The notes beneath the pieces are model-generated. The model did not search any database and was not told where the DNA came from. It saw only the letters and a program-made list of their open reading frames with translations. The position numbers and the translations under genes are program-made. Positions 48,889-59,108 of a stretch of 64,000 nucleotides of DNA are shown piece after piece; position 1 is the first letter of the stretch, and each line of letters opens with the position of its first letter. Origin of the DNA: Drechslerella dactyloides (lineage: Eukaryota; Ascomycota; Orbiliomycetes; Orbiliales; Orbiliaceae); NCBI GenBank assembly GCA_020064725.1, contig JAGTWJ010000017.1, positions 2,294,001 through 2,358,000 of the forward strand. Reading direction: 5' to 3'.

Positions 48889-50628
48889 ATGACTTTGCTT
48901 CCTTCCTCTTTCGCATCAATTCGACAACACATCTGGGGAAATCGAAATCCGCCTATAACGACCGTTATGAACAATGCCGAGGCTGAGACTGATATCGAAA
49001 CCGAGACTTCGTCGACGGCGAATGGAAAGGCTGTGGGAAGGACGGCAGTGCTGTCGAGGCGTTTTGTGCTGCTGGCGAGCCTCGTTACTTTCCTCTTCAT
49101 TATCGCCTTGGTTCCATACCTCCTCTACAGGAACATCTTGCACCAGAACTTCCGCGAAGCATCGCTCGATTCCTATCCAAGTCCCAAGAAAATTATCGCG
49201 AAGCTTCATTGCCCCGTTAAGCCGAATGCAAGCATAACAGGCAACCTGGAAGCACGGCGACAGCCACTCTTCAGGCTTCCGCTAAGAACACACCGGCGCA
49301 ATATCGTCGATGCGCGCGGCGAACGAGTCAAGCTCATGAGTACGAACTGGTACGGCGCCAGCGACGAAGACTTCGTCCCCGGCGGACTAGACGTGCGGCA
49401 CCGCAGGGAGATCGCGGCGACGATCCGCGATATGGGCTTCAACAGTGTCCGGCTGCCGTATTCTGACGAAATGGTGATGACGAACCCGGATGTCCCTATG
49501 AAGTTCTGGTCGCAGAACGCCGACTTGCTCAACGAGACCGCGCGGCGGAGATCGCACAGGCGGACGAACGAAAGAGGACAGCGCACCCGGAGTCCGCTGT
49601 CCGGTGACCAAGTGGACACCGACGAAGAGGGGAATCGCCAACCGAATAGCAGAACTGCTCAACCGGTCTACATAGACGGCAAGAACGACACCTCGAATAT
49701 CATAGTCAAGGCGCTGGACGTCTTCGACGCCGTGATCACCGCCCTAACAGACGAAGGTATCGCCGTCATCGTCAACGACCACATCACACAAGCCCGCTGG
49801 TGCTGCGACGCAAACCTCTGCGATGCAACCTGGTCCAACGACTACCTGGGCAAGGTCTGCCGCATCCGACAGACCGAAGAGCAGTGGATCCAAAACTGGG
49901 AGCACGTCATGCGTCCCCACATCGACAACCCACTCGTAATCGGGGCGGACCTCCGGAACGAAAACCGCTCCCCGCTCGGCAAGATGCTCTGGGCGACCTG
50001 GGCTGCCGCCGCCGAAAAGGCCGCGAACCGCCTGCACGCCCTCCAGCCTAACTGGCTCATGTTCGTCGAGGGCGTCGCATCCGGAAACTACCTGCAGGGC
50101 GTGCGCTCGCACCCTGTGAACCCCACCGTTGCAAATCGCGTCGTCTACTCGGCGCATATATACGGCTGGTCAGGCTGGGGCTCCCTGCTCAAGGGACCGT
50201 ACTGGTCGCGCGACTTTGCCAGCTTCTCGTACGACATGTTCGACAACTGGGGTTTTCTGCTCGCTGAAGATATCGCTCCCGTGTGGGTGGGTGAGTTTGG
50301 TGCCCCGGATCGGCCGAATACTGGTGATCTGAACTATTGGGTGAATTTAATGAGCTTTCTGGACGAAGTCGATGCGGATTGGGGATACTGGGCGCTGAAT
50401 CCACGCAAGCCATCAGGCAACGAGACGGAGTCGTACTCGCTGCTGCGCGATGACTGGCTTACGCCCACGTGCGATTATCGAATGTACGATATGCTGGCTA
50501 AGTTGGGACTGCGGCCGTATAACTCGACGTGGCCGCTGCCGGAGACGACAAGTACCGCTGCACCAACGAGGACGGCGAGACCCGTCGCTCCAGCAGATGG
50601 GAAACAGGTGCCGCTAGGGCATCTTTGA
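48889..50628 (+). CDS. Membrane-anchored GH5 glycoside hydrolase
   Basis: Intronless, 579 aa from the first ATG; Met27 (48967) is an equally good start. A type II anchor (residues about 59-80, RFVLLASLVTFLFIIALVPY) follows a short cytosolic tail, placing the enzyme outside the cell or in the secretory lumen. The GH5 fold shows NWYGASDEDFVPGG, MGFNSVRLPYSDE, the acid/base Glu in ADLRNENR (E358), HIY (H423) and the nucleophile Glu in VGEFGAP (E469), with YWAL after it. The catalytic set is complete. A Ser/Arg/Asp-rich insertion (about 217-262) sits between the second and third barrel strands and looks disordered. Substrate is not clear: cellulose-type glucans, mannan and glycosphingolipids are all cut by GH5 subfamilies. 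Anchoring suggests remodelling of its own wall or lipids rather than scavenging. Confidence 0.92.
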   Translation: MTLLPSSFASIRQHIWGNRNPPITTVMNNAEAETDIETETSSTANGKAVGRTAVLSRRFVLLASLVTFLFIIALVPYLLYRNILHQNFREASLDSYPSPKKIIAKLHCPVKPNASITGNLEARRQPLFRLPLRTHRRNIVDARGERVKLMSTNWYGASDEDFVPGGLDVRHRREIAATIRDMGFNSVRLPYSDEMVMTNPDVPMKFWSQNADLLNETARRRSHRRTNERGQRTRSPLSGDQVDTDEEGNRQPNSRTAQPVYIDGKNDTSNIIVKALDVFDAVITALTDEGIAVIVNDHITQARWCCDANLCDATWSNDYLGKVCRIRQTEEQWIQNWEHVMRPHIDNPLVIGADLRNENRSPLGKMLWATWAAAAEKAANRLHALQPNWLMFVEGVASGNYLQGVRSHPVNPTVANRVVYSAHIYGWSGWGSLLKGPYWSRDFASFSYDMFDNWGFLLAEDIAPVWVGEFGAPDRPNTGDLNYWVNLMSFLDEVDADWGYWALNPRKPSGNETESYSLLRDDWLTPTCDYRMYDMLAKLGLRPYNSTWPLPETTSTAAPTRTARPVAPADGKQVPLGHL

Positions 50629-52103
50629 GAGTTTTCTTTAGGATAATGTTTATGACGATTTATATTTGCGCAGCGGGTATTCGCAGGGTATATAATGAAT
50701 AACGAGCGAGTGTGCATGGGGGTTCTAACTAATACTTATTTGGCGACTGGTTTATCAATTTCTGAAGCATGCGTATGTAAGCCGGCTGGCGCGGTCGGAG
50801 TATCAGTCATATTTATATTTCCATTCATATTGCATGCAATATATATAAAAGTAATCGCTCTAGCTAGAAGATGAAATATATGCACCGTCTATCGAGAGCA
50901 AGATCGATGATTCGATTATGCGTGATTGAAGCTTTGGTAGATGTCAGCTCCCAGAAAAAGTTTTCTCCAGATACATCTCGTAAAAAGTCTCCCGAGCACT
51001 GAGGACTCTAGAATTACCTAATATGCGAAAAGGAATAGGAAGATGTTGTGTTTCTGACATGGCATCTACCAATAGATTCTGTCGACGTCGTCTTAAATTC
51101 GAATAGGCTTATGCAACGTGCCACCATCAAACAACGCAACCCGCGTTGAATCCTTGCAGCGCGCGTGTGATATATGATAGAGTGTCTAAGATGTAGTAAA
51201 AAGCAGATACAGAATCGTGAGCGGCCGGGTGACTGTTGTTTAGCCTTTGTGCTATACGTAGTACGATACTCATCCTAGAGTCAACGCCGTACCACTCGCA
51301 TATCGATTAACTCTTTGCAAAGCAGCAGAATTGGTCTCGTAAACCAGATCGTACGAAGAGCAGAATCGAAGCATAGGTCAATGGATTTCTCTAGCGGCCT
51401 CCATGTGCTATCCCCAACTGGTATATTATCTAATGCGGCAACAACTTTCTAGCGTATATATATAATGAAGGATTTATACTCGCGAGACCAGTTACATCTA
51501 CGACAAATAATGGAACTAACACACCCGCCTCTATCCCGCATTTCGAATCTAGAAATATTTCTCGATTCGTGATATATTGTGACCTAGCACCAGAACTTGT
51601 CTCGTAAACTAGAACCAAATCAATCGATTCCGGAACCATGCAATGTATATATACGAAAACTATTGAATTTAAGCAAATGTAAATATTTCTTGATCAGTTG
51701 AGACTGTAGAGTGTAATTTCGAATCCAATGTCCTCAATAACATTAATTTCTGTTAAGCTACTCACAGCGTGCCGTACATTCACGATTGCGCACCGATATC
51801 TGTGCGGGATATTGAACAACAGAGGCGCCTAAGCGTGCATCCTGCCAATGCCTGTATTCATAAAGCAGTCAAGGCCGGGCACGCTCCTGGGGCTCCTGTA
51901 TATCAACCCACAATATTCGCCGAAAAGATTTGAAATCCTTTTCATCTGTTGTTTCTTTCCTCATCCTCACCATCTGGTGTAGCTATTCAGTCGATATCTT
52001 CATCAAAAATCAGTACAAGAACCTCAAACTCTTCGGATTTCATATACATATTCACATTCATCCTCATACTATCCTCATATCTTCATATTCATGATATTCC
52101 ACG
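50629..52103. other. AT-rich intergenic region
   Basis: No gene seen. A perfect palindrome ATTGCATGCAAT is at 50829-50840, just after the GH5 gene. The stretch is more AT-rich than the GC-rich coding segments around it. Confidence 0.5.
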
Positions 52104-52748
52104 ATGGCGCTTCACCGTCGAAGCCAATCTTACCACGACGGGTCTGGTCGACTTGACCCGTCCGGGGTGGCAGTCGCATCCCCAATCGATCAACCTACCG
52201 CCGCGATATCCTATCACCGCCGCCTGCAGTCCACCGCATGCGTGGATACCGATATACAGACAAGCACTATCACTTCAGCCCTTATCACTTCTCCATTAGC
52301 TTCAACTAGATATCAAGATCAATACCCGGAACCCGAAGCGCGACCACCCTCGCCAGCCGTTACCATATTCTCAACTTCAACATCTGCCTTCACTTTCTTC
52401 GACCTTCACCCCGGCCTCGAGCAACTTTGTACCAAGGAGCAGAAATGGACGGCCCTGAACAAGCGGGCAATGGGGCCACCCGGTGACCTTACGCCGAAAT
52501 TCACGACAAATATCGTCTGCTTTCAAGAAAATACAATTTGTCCGCACGACGTCAGACATTGGAGATATACCGCGGTGGGCTCCGTTATCGCCGGTCGGTA
52601 CAAAATCTTAACACCATCTTCTCGAATGTGTGCGAAGTGCAAGATTCTGCAGAAGTGGTATATCTTCGAATGCTTCCGCTGTCGAACGAGGTGTTGTCGT
52701 GCCTGCAAGAATAAAGTTGCGAGTTCGAAAGGCCGCAATATATCCTGA
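52104..52748 (+). CDS. Small Cys-rich protein with C-terminal putative zinc-binding module
   Basis: Single exon, 214 aa, true ATG after a C/T-rich leader. The first 90 residues are Ser/Thr/Pro-rich and probably disordered. A compact part follows (FTFFDLHPGLEQLCTKEQKW, CPHDVRHWRY). The end holds a dense cysteine set: CAKCK, nine residues, CFRC, then a Cys-Cys pair and another C (RTRCCRACKNK). The spacing C-x2-C-x9-C-x2-C-x3-CC-x2-C could bind one or two zinc ions, like small zinc ribbons or RING/B-box-like modules, but it matches no family I can name. The frame lies in AT-rich DNA with no other coding frame, which argues against chance. No neighbours help assign a role. Confidence 0.55.
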   Translation: MALHRRSQSYHDGSGRLDPSGVAVASPIDQPTAAISYHRRLQSTACVDTDIQTSTITSALITSPLASTRYQDQYPEPEARPPSPAVTIFSTSTSAFTFFDLHPGLEQLCTKEQKWTALNKRAMGPPGDLTPKFTTNIVCFQENTICPHDVRHWRYTAVGSVIAGRYKILTPSSRMCAKCKILQKWYIFECFRCRTRCCRACKNKVASSKGRNIS

Positions 52749-54421
52749 ACATAATATTCAGATATACACAATAAAGGTGCTCTGATCGGCTATACGGGTA
52801 CCAGCGGTGGAATATGGACGACGTTTCTTTCCCTTTATTTTATTCAACGACTACCTCGACCATTGTTCGATGACTTACTCAGTTCTTTTCTGAACAAATA
52901 ACGCTATAACGGCCGAACTCGAAATCCTTTCCGATTTTCCGATTTTCTTCTATTTTTCATTTCATGAGGATTAAAATGTGATTTTAAATATTCAAAGTAA
53001 GTGGTGGCCAACCAGAACCCCAGAATGCACATTGATTATCCATTCATCCCCACCATCGCGGCTTGAGGCTACCCCATACTGATAGATCGATATGCACATG
53101 TATGCTAACATACGCTCACTCCATAGTAGGACTTGTGGAGTTCGATTATAGCTTAGTCGACCGATGCCAGACGCATCGACTTCGATTACAGTTCGATCGA
53201 TCTATACAAGACTCATAGAGTTCGACTACTCGCCAGTTGATCTGTGGTGTCACTTCTACAGTACCATCGACTCATGCGCTGCTCTACTACACTATGACAT
53301 TACACTATCCATATATCACCCTCGTTAGCATTACTAACCAACTACATTCCTAGGAACTTACCGCGCAATAAACTCAGCATTTAACATATATGCTAACGTT
53401 CGATTAGCCATATCTATCATAACAGGAGGAGCAACTGCAGTTGAAAGAGGAGCGAAATGAAGAACATATTGACAGCTAGTCAATCACGATTGATCCTCGC
53501 CTTCTGAAAATATGCGACCTCATTAAGGCAGAGTGAAAGTTGAGAGTTTTACAACAAGGCGGGAAGCGATGTTGGCTGGGGACAGAAAATTACAAACGTG
53601 ATCTGAAAGATTATAGGCAGGTTAATAGAGGAAGACACGAAGCAAGAAGAATGATGATACTGCACCGGCGTGTAACTGATTTTCGTCTGGTTTGTTTGCA
53701 GTGGAACTCGACTGCTTGCCCCAAAGCTCATGGGTTGAAGACATTGTTGAAGCAAATATGTATCGATATTCACATTCATTGTACCGTAAATAATGGTGCT
53801 GGTGCCTTCTCAACATGCTGCTATCCTTATGTATGTACCAAGACTTAGACAAATCACCAAGCAGAATGCATGTATTTACTGAATGCGAAGGACTGTGTTA
53901 ACGCTCGGTCAATGCCAAAGCTTCTATACAAATCTTGAAACAATGATACCAGGTCCCATATTTATCTGGAGAATGCATCGATACGCCTTGAGACCTTGCG
54001 ACCAAGTATCTGCGTGCTCGAACAAAGCTATGACATGGCTGTCTCTTGGTACGCCCACTGCACAGACAATCGATCTGAAGACATTACGTATTAAGCAATA
54101 TTCAATAGTAATCAATTTCGAATCTCTAACGCCCCATCATGCGAGGTTTCTATCAATTAAGGTTAAAACGCAGCATTAAATTAGCTGGATCGGGTATCCG
54201 GCCTAGGAGTCATCGGCTAACGCCATTCAAAGTCTACCATTCGCAGTCGCATTAAATAGAGCAAACCAGCCATTAAAGATTCCGTCCTAAGAAAACCGCA
54301 AGAAAGAAACAGGCCGTAGAACCAGACGAAATCATCCATTCATTCGCGAGACGACAAGAGAACAAAATTATATATGTGCATAGAACGTATAGGCGCCAGA
54401 CCTCTGGCAAAGTTAATAGCT
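52749..54421. other. Gene-poor region before SMC1
   Basis: AT-rich, with no supported gene. It carries a three-unit 40-bp imperfect tandem repeat at 53131-53250. The 53540-54180 frames are short and overlap on both strands. Confidence 0.5.
53131..53250. repeat. Imperfect tandem repeat, three 40-bp units
   Basis: Units 53131-53170, 53171-53210 and 53211-53250 begin AC, share AGTTCGA or ACTTCGA at position 9 onwards, and have GTCGA/ATCGA/TTGAT in the second half. The units differ at many sites but keep exact 40-bp phase. No inverted flanks or target duplication are seen. Confidence 0.6.
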
Positions 54422-57400
54422 TCACGCGTCGATGTATTTTCGTAACTAAATGATGGTGTTAGTCGCTGGCTGCAAGCGAGGAATCTTAGGGTAGGCTGAA
54501 ATCAAACGTACATCTAGTGTCAAGCTCTTGCTTGAGTTCTCCACCTGGTCTCTGTAGATGCCAACCAGAGCCTGGCTTTGTTGGAACAAACCGGTCTTCA
54601 AACTGATCACGATGAATTGGAAGCCAGGTCCGCAGTTATTGCGAATATAGTTCGCGATCTTTTGAACGTTCGCATTGTCCAGAGCAGCGTCGACCTCGTC
54701 TAGGACGAAGAACGGGGAAGACTGGTACGAGTGGATGGCGAATAAGAGCGCTAGAGCTGCCATTGTCTTTTCACCACCAGAAAGATGTTCCATATCTCTG
54801 AAACGCTTCATAGGAGGCATGGCATGGTACTTGATTCCGTCGAGATACGGTTCATCTTGATCCTCGACGTCGAGATAGCTGGAAAAAACGTTAATGTCAG
54901 GGCTGTTGATATAGTGAGTAGTGAGAATCTGGAGACTTACGCAGTTCCACCAAGAGGGAAAGTAGTGCTCTTCGTGAGATCCTTGTACACTTTGCCAATC
55001 TGATCCGAGATATGGCTAAAGGCCTTGTTGAACAACTGGGTTCTACACAGATCGTGAGTATGGGAGACCAAGGGACTAGGGCAATGGAAATCTTACCTCT
55101 TGTCCTTGACAGCCATGAATCTATCCTTGGCTGCCTTCGCATCCCTTCTGCTCTTCTCGAACTCTTTCTCGGTCTCCTGTAGTCGATTCTCTACACCCTC
55201 GAGGCGTTCGACGGCTTTGGAGTTAGGAGACAGCTTCTCGAGTTCACCTTCAATGCTCTTAATCTTATCAAGTAGCTCTTCCTCGGTTCGATCATCTCCT
55301 GCCTCCTTTAACTCGCCGTCGAGATCCGAAAAGTCGACAATGACACCAAAGTTATCGATTTCCACTGCGCCGGTTGTTCCGGTGTTAGGGTCCTCGTCAA
55401 CATCCATAGCATCAGGATCCGCCTGAGGGGCCAGTGCATCCTCTATTGGTACAGCGTCCAGCGACTCTGACTCCTCCGTGAGTGGAATGTTAATCTCCTC
55501 AAGCTTGCAGCGTCTCAGTAAGGCATAGCGATTGGTCGACGTCCGTTCAATCTCGCTCTCCTGTTCCGCTGTTAGTAACCTCGCTCATACAGTCTCGGAC
55601 AATACTCTCACTTACCAATTGGGCGATGACTTTCGCAACGTTCTCCATCTCTTTGCTTCGCTTCGAGACGTCCCTCTTTGCTGATGAGACTTTATCCGCG
55701 AGCTCTTGAACCTCGTTCGTCGCTGATTCAAAGTCTTCCCGAAGGGTCTCAAGTTCCTCATTCAAGACCTCCATCTCCTCAGTGATTTCAGCTTTTTCCT
55801 GCTCGAATTGCCTGATCTGTTTCTCAGCAGCCTTGGCTTTTGCTTCGAGGTTCGACAATCGCATTTCTGTGCCTGCGACACGATCCTTCTCGAACTGCAG
55901 CTGCTGCATCAGCTTGTTCAGTTGTGTGTTGAATTCCAAGCGCTTCTGGGCCGCGATGGCTTCTAACGAGCCTTGTCTCTCTTCATAGGATCGTATGTTC
56001 GCCAGGCCCAGCCTCTTGCAGAAATCCTTGAAGATGCCATCTTGAACACGATGGATGCCTGTCTGGAGCTTCTCGACCTGTCTGCTAAGGCCATCAACAG
56101 CCTTTTCCGCAGCCTCCAACTCCGGTCTGAGGCCCTTGAGCTCCCTATCTAGATGCTGAACAAACTTCTTTCTGTCGTTCAGGGTACTCTTGAGCGCATC
56201 CCTTTCTTCCCTGAGACCGCTGAGCTTCTTGTCCAGCCTGTCTAGTTCAACCCGCATGCTCTCTTCCTCGGGTCGGTTAGAAGTTCGGTCGAGGTCCTGA
56301 ATCTTGCCCTTTAGTTCATCGACCAATTTTCTGAACCCATCTGCCTCAGTCTCGTCCCACCGCCTGGAGTTTTTCTTATCAACACGGCCTCCGGACATCA
56401 TGCCGCCCTTATGAATGACAGTTCCATCCAAAGTGACAGCTTTGACCTCAATTCCCTTGTCGTAACATATATACCTCGCGATGTCAATGTCGTCACACAC
56501 AACGGCATTGCCGCAAGCGTACAACATTGCTCGCTCAACGGAGGGATCGTACTCGATGGTGTCAATTGCCAGTCTCATGCCCCTATGCATACCCTTCAGA
56601 CTCGAGTTGATAGGCTTGTTGACGATGGTTTCCATCGGAATAAACGTGGCGACACCCGCACGATTCTCTTTCAGGTACCGGATGCACTCATGCGCAGTCT
56701 TTTCGTTGTCAACAGCAATCGCATCAAAGTGTCGACCAAGCGCCGTAGAGACAGCATCTTGAAACTTCTTAAGCTTAGGTTTACAGAGGTCTGAGATTCT
56801 GCCTTTCACACCGGGACTGATCCGTTTCAGAGCTGCCAGTGTCTCGCGCATCCGGGTCTCCCGCTCGTTCTGTTTTCGCCCGTCGTCAAGTTCGCTGAGT
56901 TTGAGCAAGGCTTCCTGTAGCTGAGACTCCAGCTTACTTTTCGTTTGCTGGGCCTTCGCGCGTTCGTCGTTCAGTTGCTTCAACTCCCTCTTCTTCGAGT
57001 GGACTTCCTGATTGACAGCCTCGAACTGGGTATCGATTTCTTCGAACTGCTCGCTTAATGATTGGAGTTCGGTATTGGATGCTTCAAGCTGTCTCTCGTG
57101 GCTCCTGACTTTGCTTCGTATCGCCTCAAGATTTTCACTCTCCGTCTTGGCCTCCCGCTCCAGTCCTTCCAGCTTCATGCTTTCCGCACCAGCCTTGGCA
57201 CTGAACTGCTCGCGAAGCTTGGAGTACTCAGCAAGGTCTTTGCTGGAGAGCGCAACCCCAGATTGAGCTGCTTGTCTTGCTTGGTCGGCTTCGAACTTCG
57301 CCTGCGCCGTCTTGACTGTCTTGACATCTTTCTCATACTGCTCCACAGATGCATTCTGGTTGGAATGATCGCGTTTAATTTCTTTGATCCTGGTTTCCGC

Positions 57401-58584
57401 TGTTCGCAGAGTGTTCTGTGCTGCTTTGATCTTCTCATCGACAGGAAGCAGGGAAACTTCCTTCTCCTGGATTATAGCCTCCTTCCTTTTGATCTCCTTC
57501 TCTTTCTTGGAGAGAGCACGGCTAGCCTGCGCCTGCTCTGCCTTAGCGTGCTCATACACCTTGTTATCCTTATCATAGGCGTGCTTTTGCGTCCGCATTT
57601 CGGCTTGCTGCTGGGTGATTTTTGCCTTGTCTTCGTCCATGGTTTTCTGGAAATGGAATAACTTCCACAGTACATGATTAATGATGGCCTGGTCCCTCTC
57701 GTTTGCCTTGCGCTCGTAGTTTTCGGCCTCACGCTTCTGCTCTTGGTACTGCTTGATCTCAGCGTTGATGCCGCGGCGTCTGTTGAGGTTGGCGTTCGAG
57801 AGCTCGATTGCTCGATCCTGTTCGATTTTTAATCGCTCGTACTCTGCCTTCCATTCTAGCGAGCCGCTGATCTGTTCGATAAGCCGCGTAAGGTCCTTCG
57901 GCGACTGAGACGCGACAGCTTCGACATCACCCTGGAAAACCAAGAAGTTCCTGGCTTTGATCAAAATGTTCTCCTTCTCCAAAGCTGCGTTGTACTCCGC
58001 TGCCGTGACCGGTTTATTATTGATTCTGTACTCGCTAGCCCCAGAAGAGTTTATCAACCGCTTCCAGTGGTGCTCTTCTCCATCATCGTCCTCATACACA
58101 GCCATCACCCATGCGGTCTTCGGATCCGTCTGCGAGATGCTCGCATCTGCGATCTCCTCGACAAGAATATCCTCGCCGTTGACATCAGGGTGTATCGTCC
58201 CGTTGACCTTATTTTGCTTGAGCACTCGGCCGCGGTAAACTAGATCCTTCAGAGACGCGGACCGGAGCTGTGACGATTTTATCCCGAGGACGAAGGAAAT
58301 GGCGTCCATGCTACACATAGCTCTACATCAGCGACTGTCCAACCTATCATACGACTCGGATGTTCGAAAAGGGTAGTATCGCGGCATACGAGTTCGATTT
58401 CCCGGATCCATTGGGGCCGATGATGCTCGTAAAGTACGATTCACCAAATTCGATCCTTTGGTGTCCTTTGTAGGACTTGAAATCTGCAGCCTGATGGTCA
58501 GCGAGTTACTAGTAGACTTGTGTATTTCGACTATGGTCTTGAGAAATACGCACTGTTGAGCTCTAGCCGCTTGAGCTTGCCCAT
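54422..58584 (-). CDS. smc1: Cohesin subunit SMC1
   Basis: Seven exons, 58584-58554, 58483-58390, 58310-55616, 55560-55097, 55042-54941, 54878-54512 and 54445-54422, give 1258 aa, the usual SMC1 length. SMC1 pairs with SMC3 in the ring that holds sister chromatids. Walker A GPNGSGKS is at residues 33-40, in exon 2. The Q-loop (FLVFQGD) is near 168. Two long coiled coils flank a hinge (about 545-690, with GGMMSGG). The C-terminal head has the ABC signature LSGGE (1161-1165) and Walker B FFVLDE (D1189, E1190). The first two small exons are fixed by NFKSYKGHQ and GKSNSMDAISF being rebuilt across the introns. The last exon is only 24 bp and gives LRKYIDA. Reading through the last intron would give an unrelated tail. 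Confidence 0.97.
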
Positions 58585-59108
58585 GTTGACGTTACGTGTG
58601 GCTGGGTAACCAGCTTCACCGTGCTCCTGACCAGTACAGTTACGAACACTTTAAGCTATCATACGCGATTGACGGTCGTCTGAGGTACGTGGTCGTAGTA
58701 GTCCAGGAGCTGGGCGCGGGTCGCGGATGACGTTCTGTATATCGATGGACGCGTCTGGATGCGATGAGTTTAGCGGGGAGGACGTGATCCTGTCCGTCGA
58801 TAAGCCAAGGCCCGCAAACACCCTCGCGTAAAACGACAGCCTTCGAAATTTTCAGGATACAACACAACACATCTACAACCTCCAACATCAACCTGTGTGC
58901 TTCCCGAACTGCACTGTAGATACGTACCCAGCTGCAATTTTGAACGAGTAGCCAGATATGCTGGCCAATAGGCCATACCCCGCTATCTAAAGCCAAGTCT
59001 TGTCAATTTGCACTGCAGGAGGCAAGGCGGCGCACCCTACGGCAATACATTCGACGGGCCGCCAAGGTTGTCCAATAGGACTCGAGCTCGACATTAGCCC
59101 TCACCTGG
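58585..59108. other. Bidirectional promoter between SMC1 and the Trm61-like gene
   Basis: 524 bp separate two divergent start codons, so the control DNA is probably shared. The open frames inside are minus-strand shadows with no family match. Confidence 0.55.
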
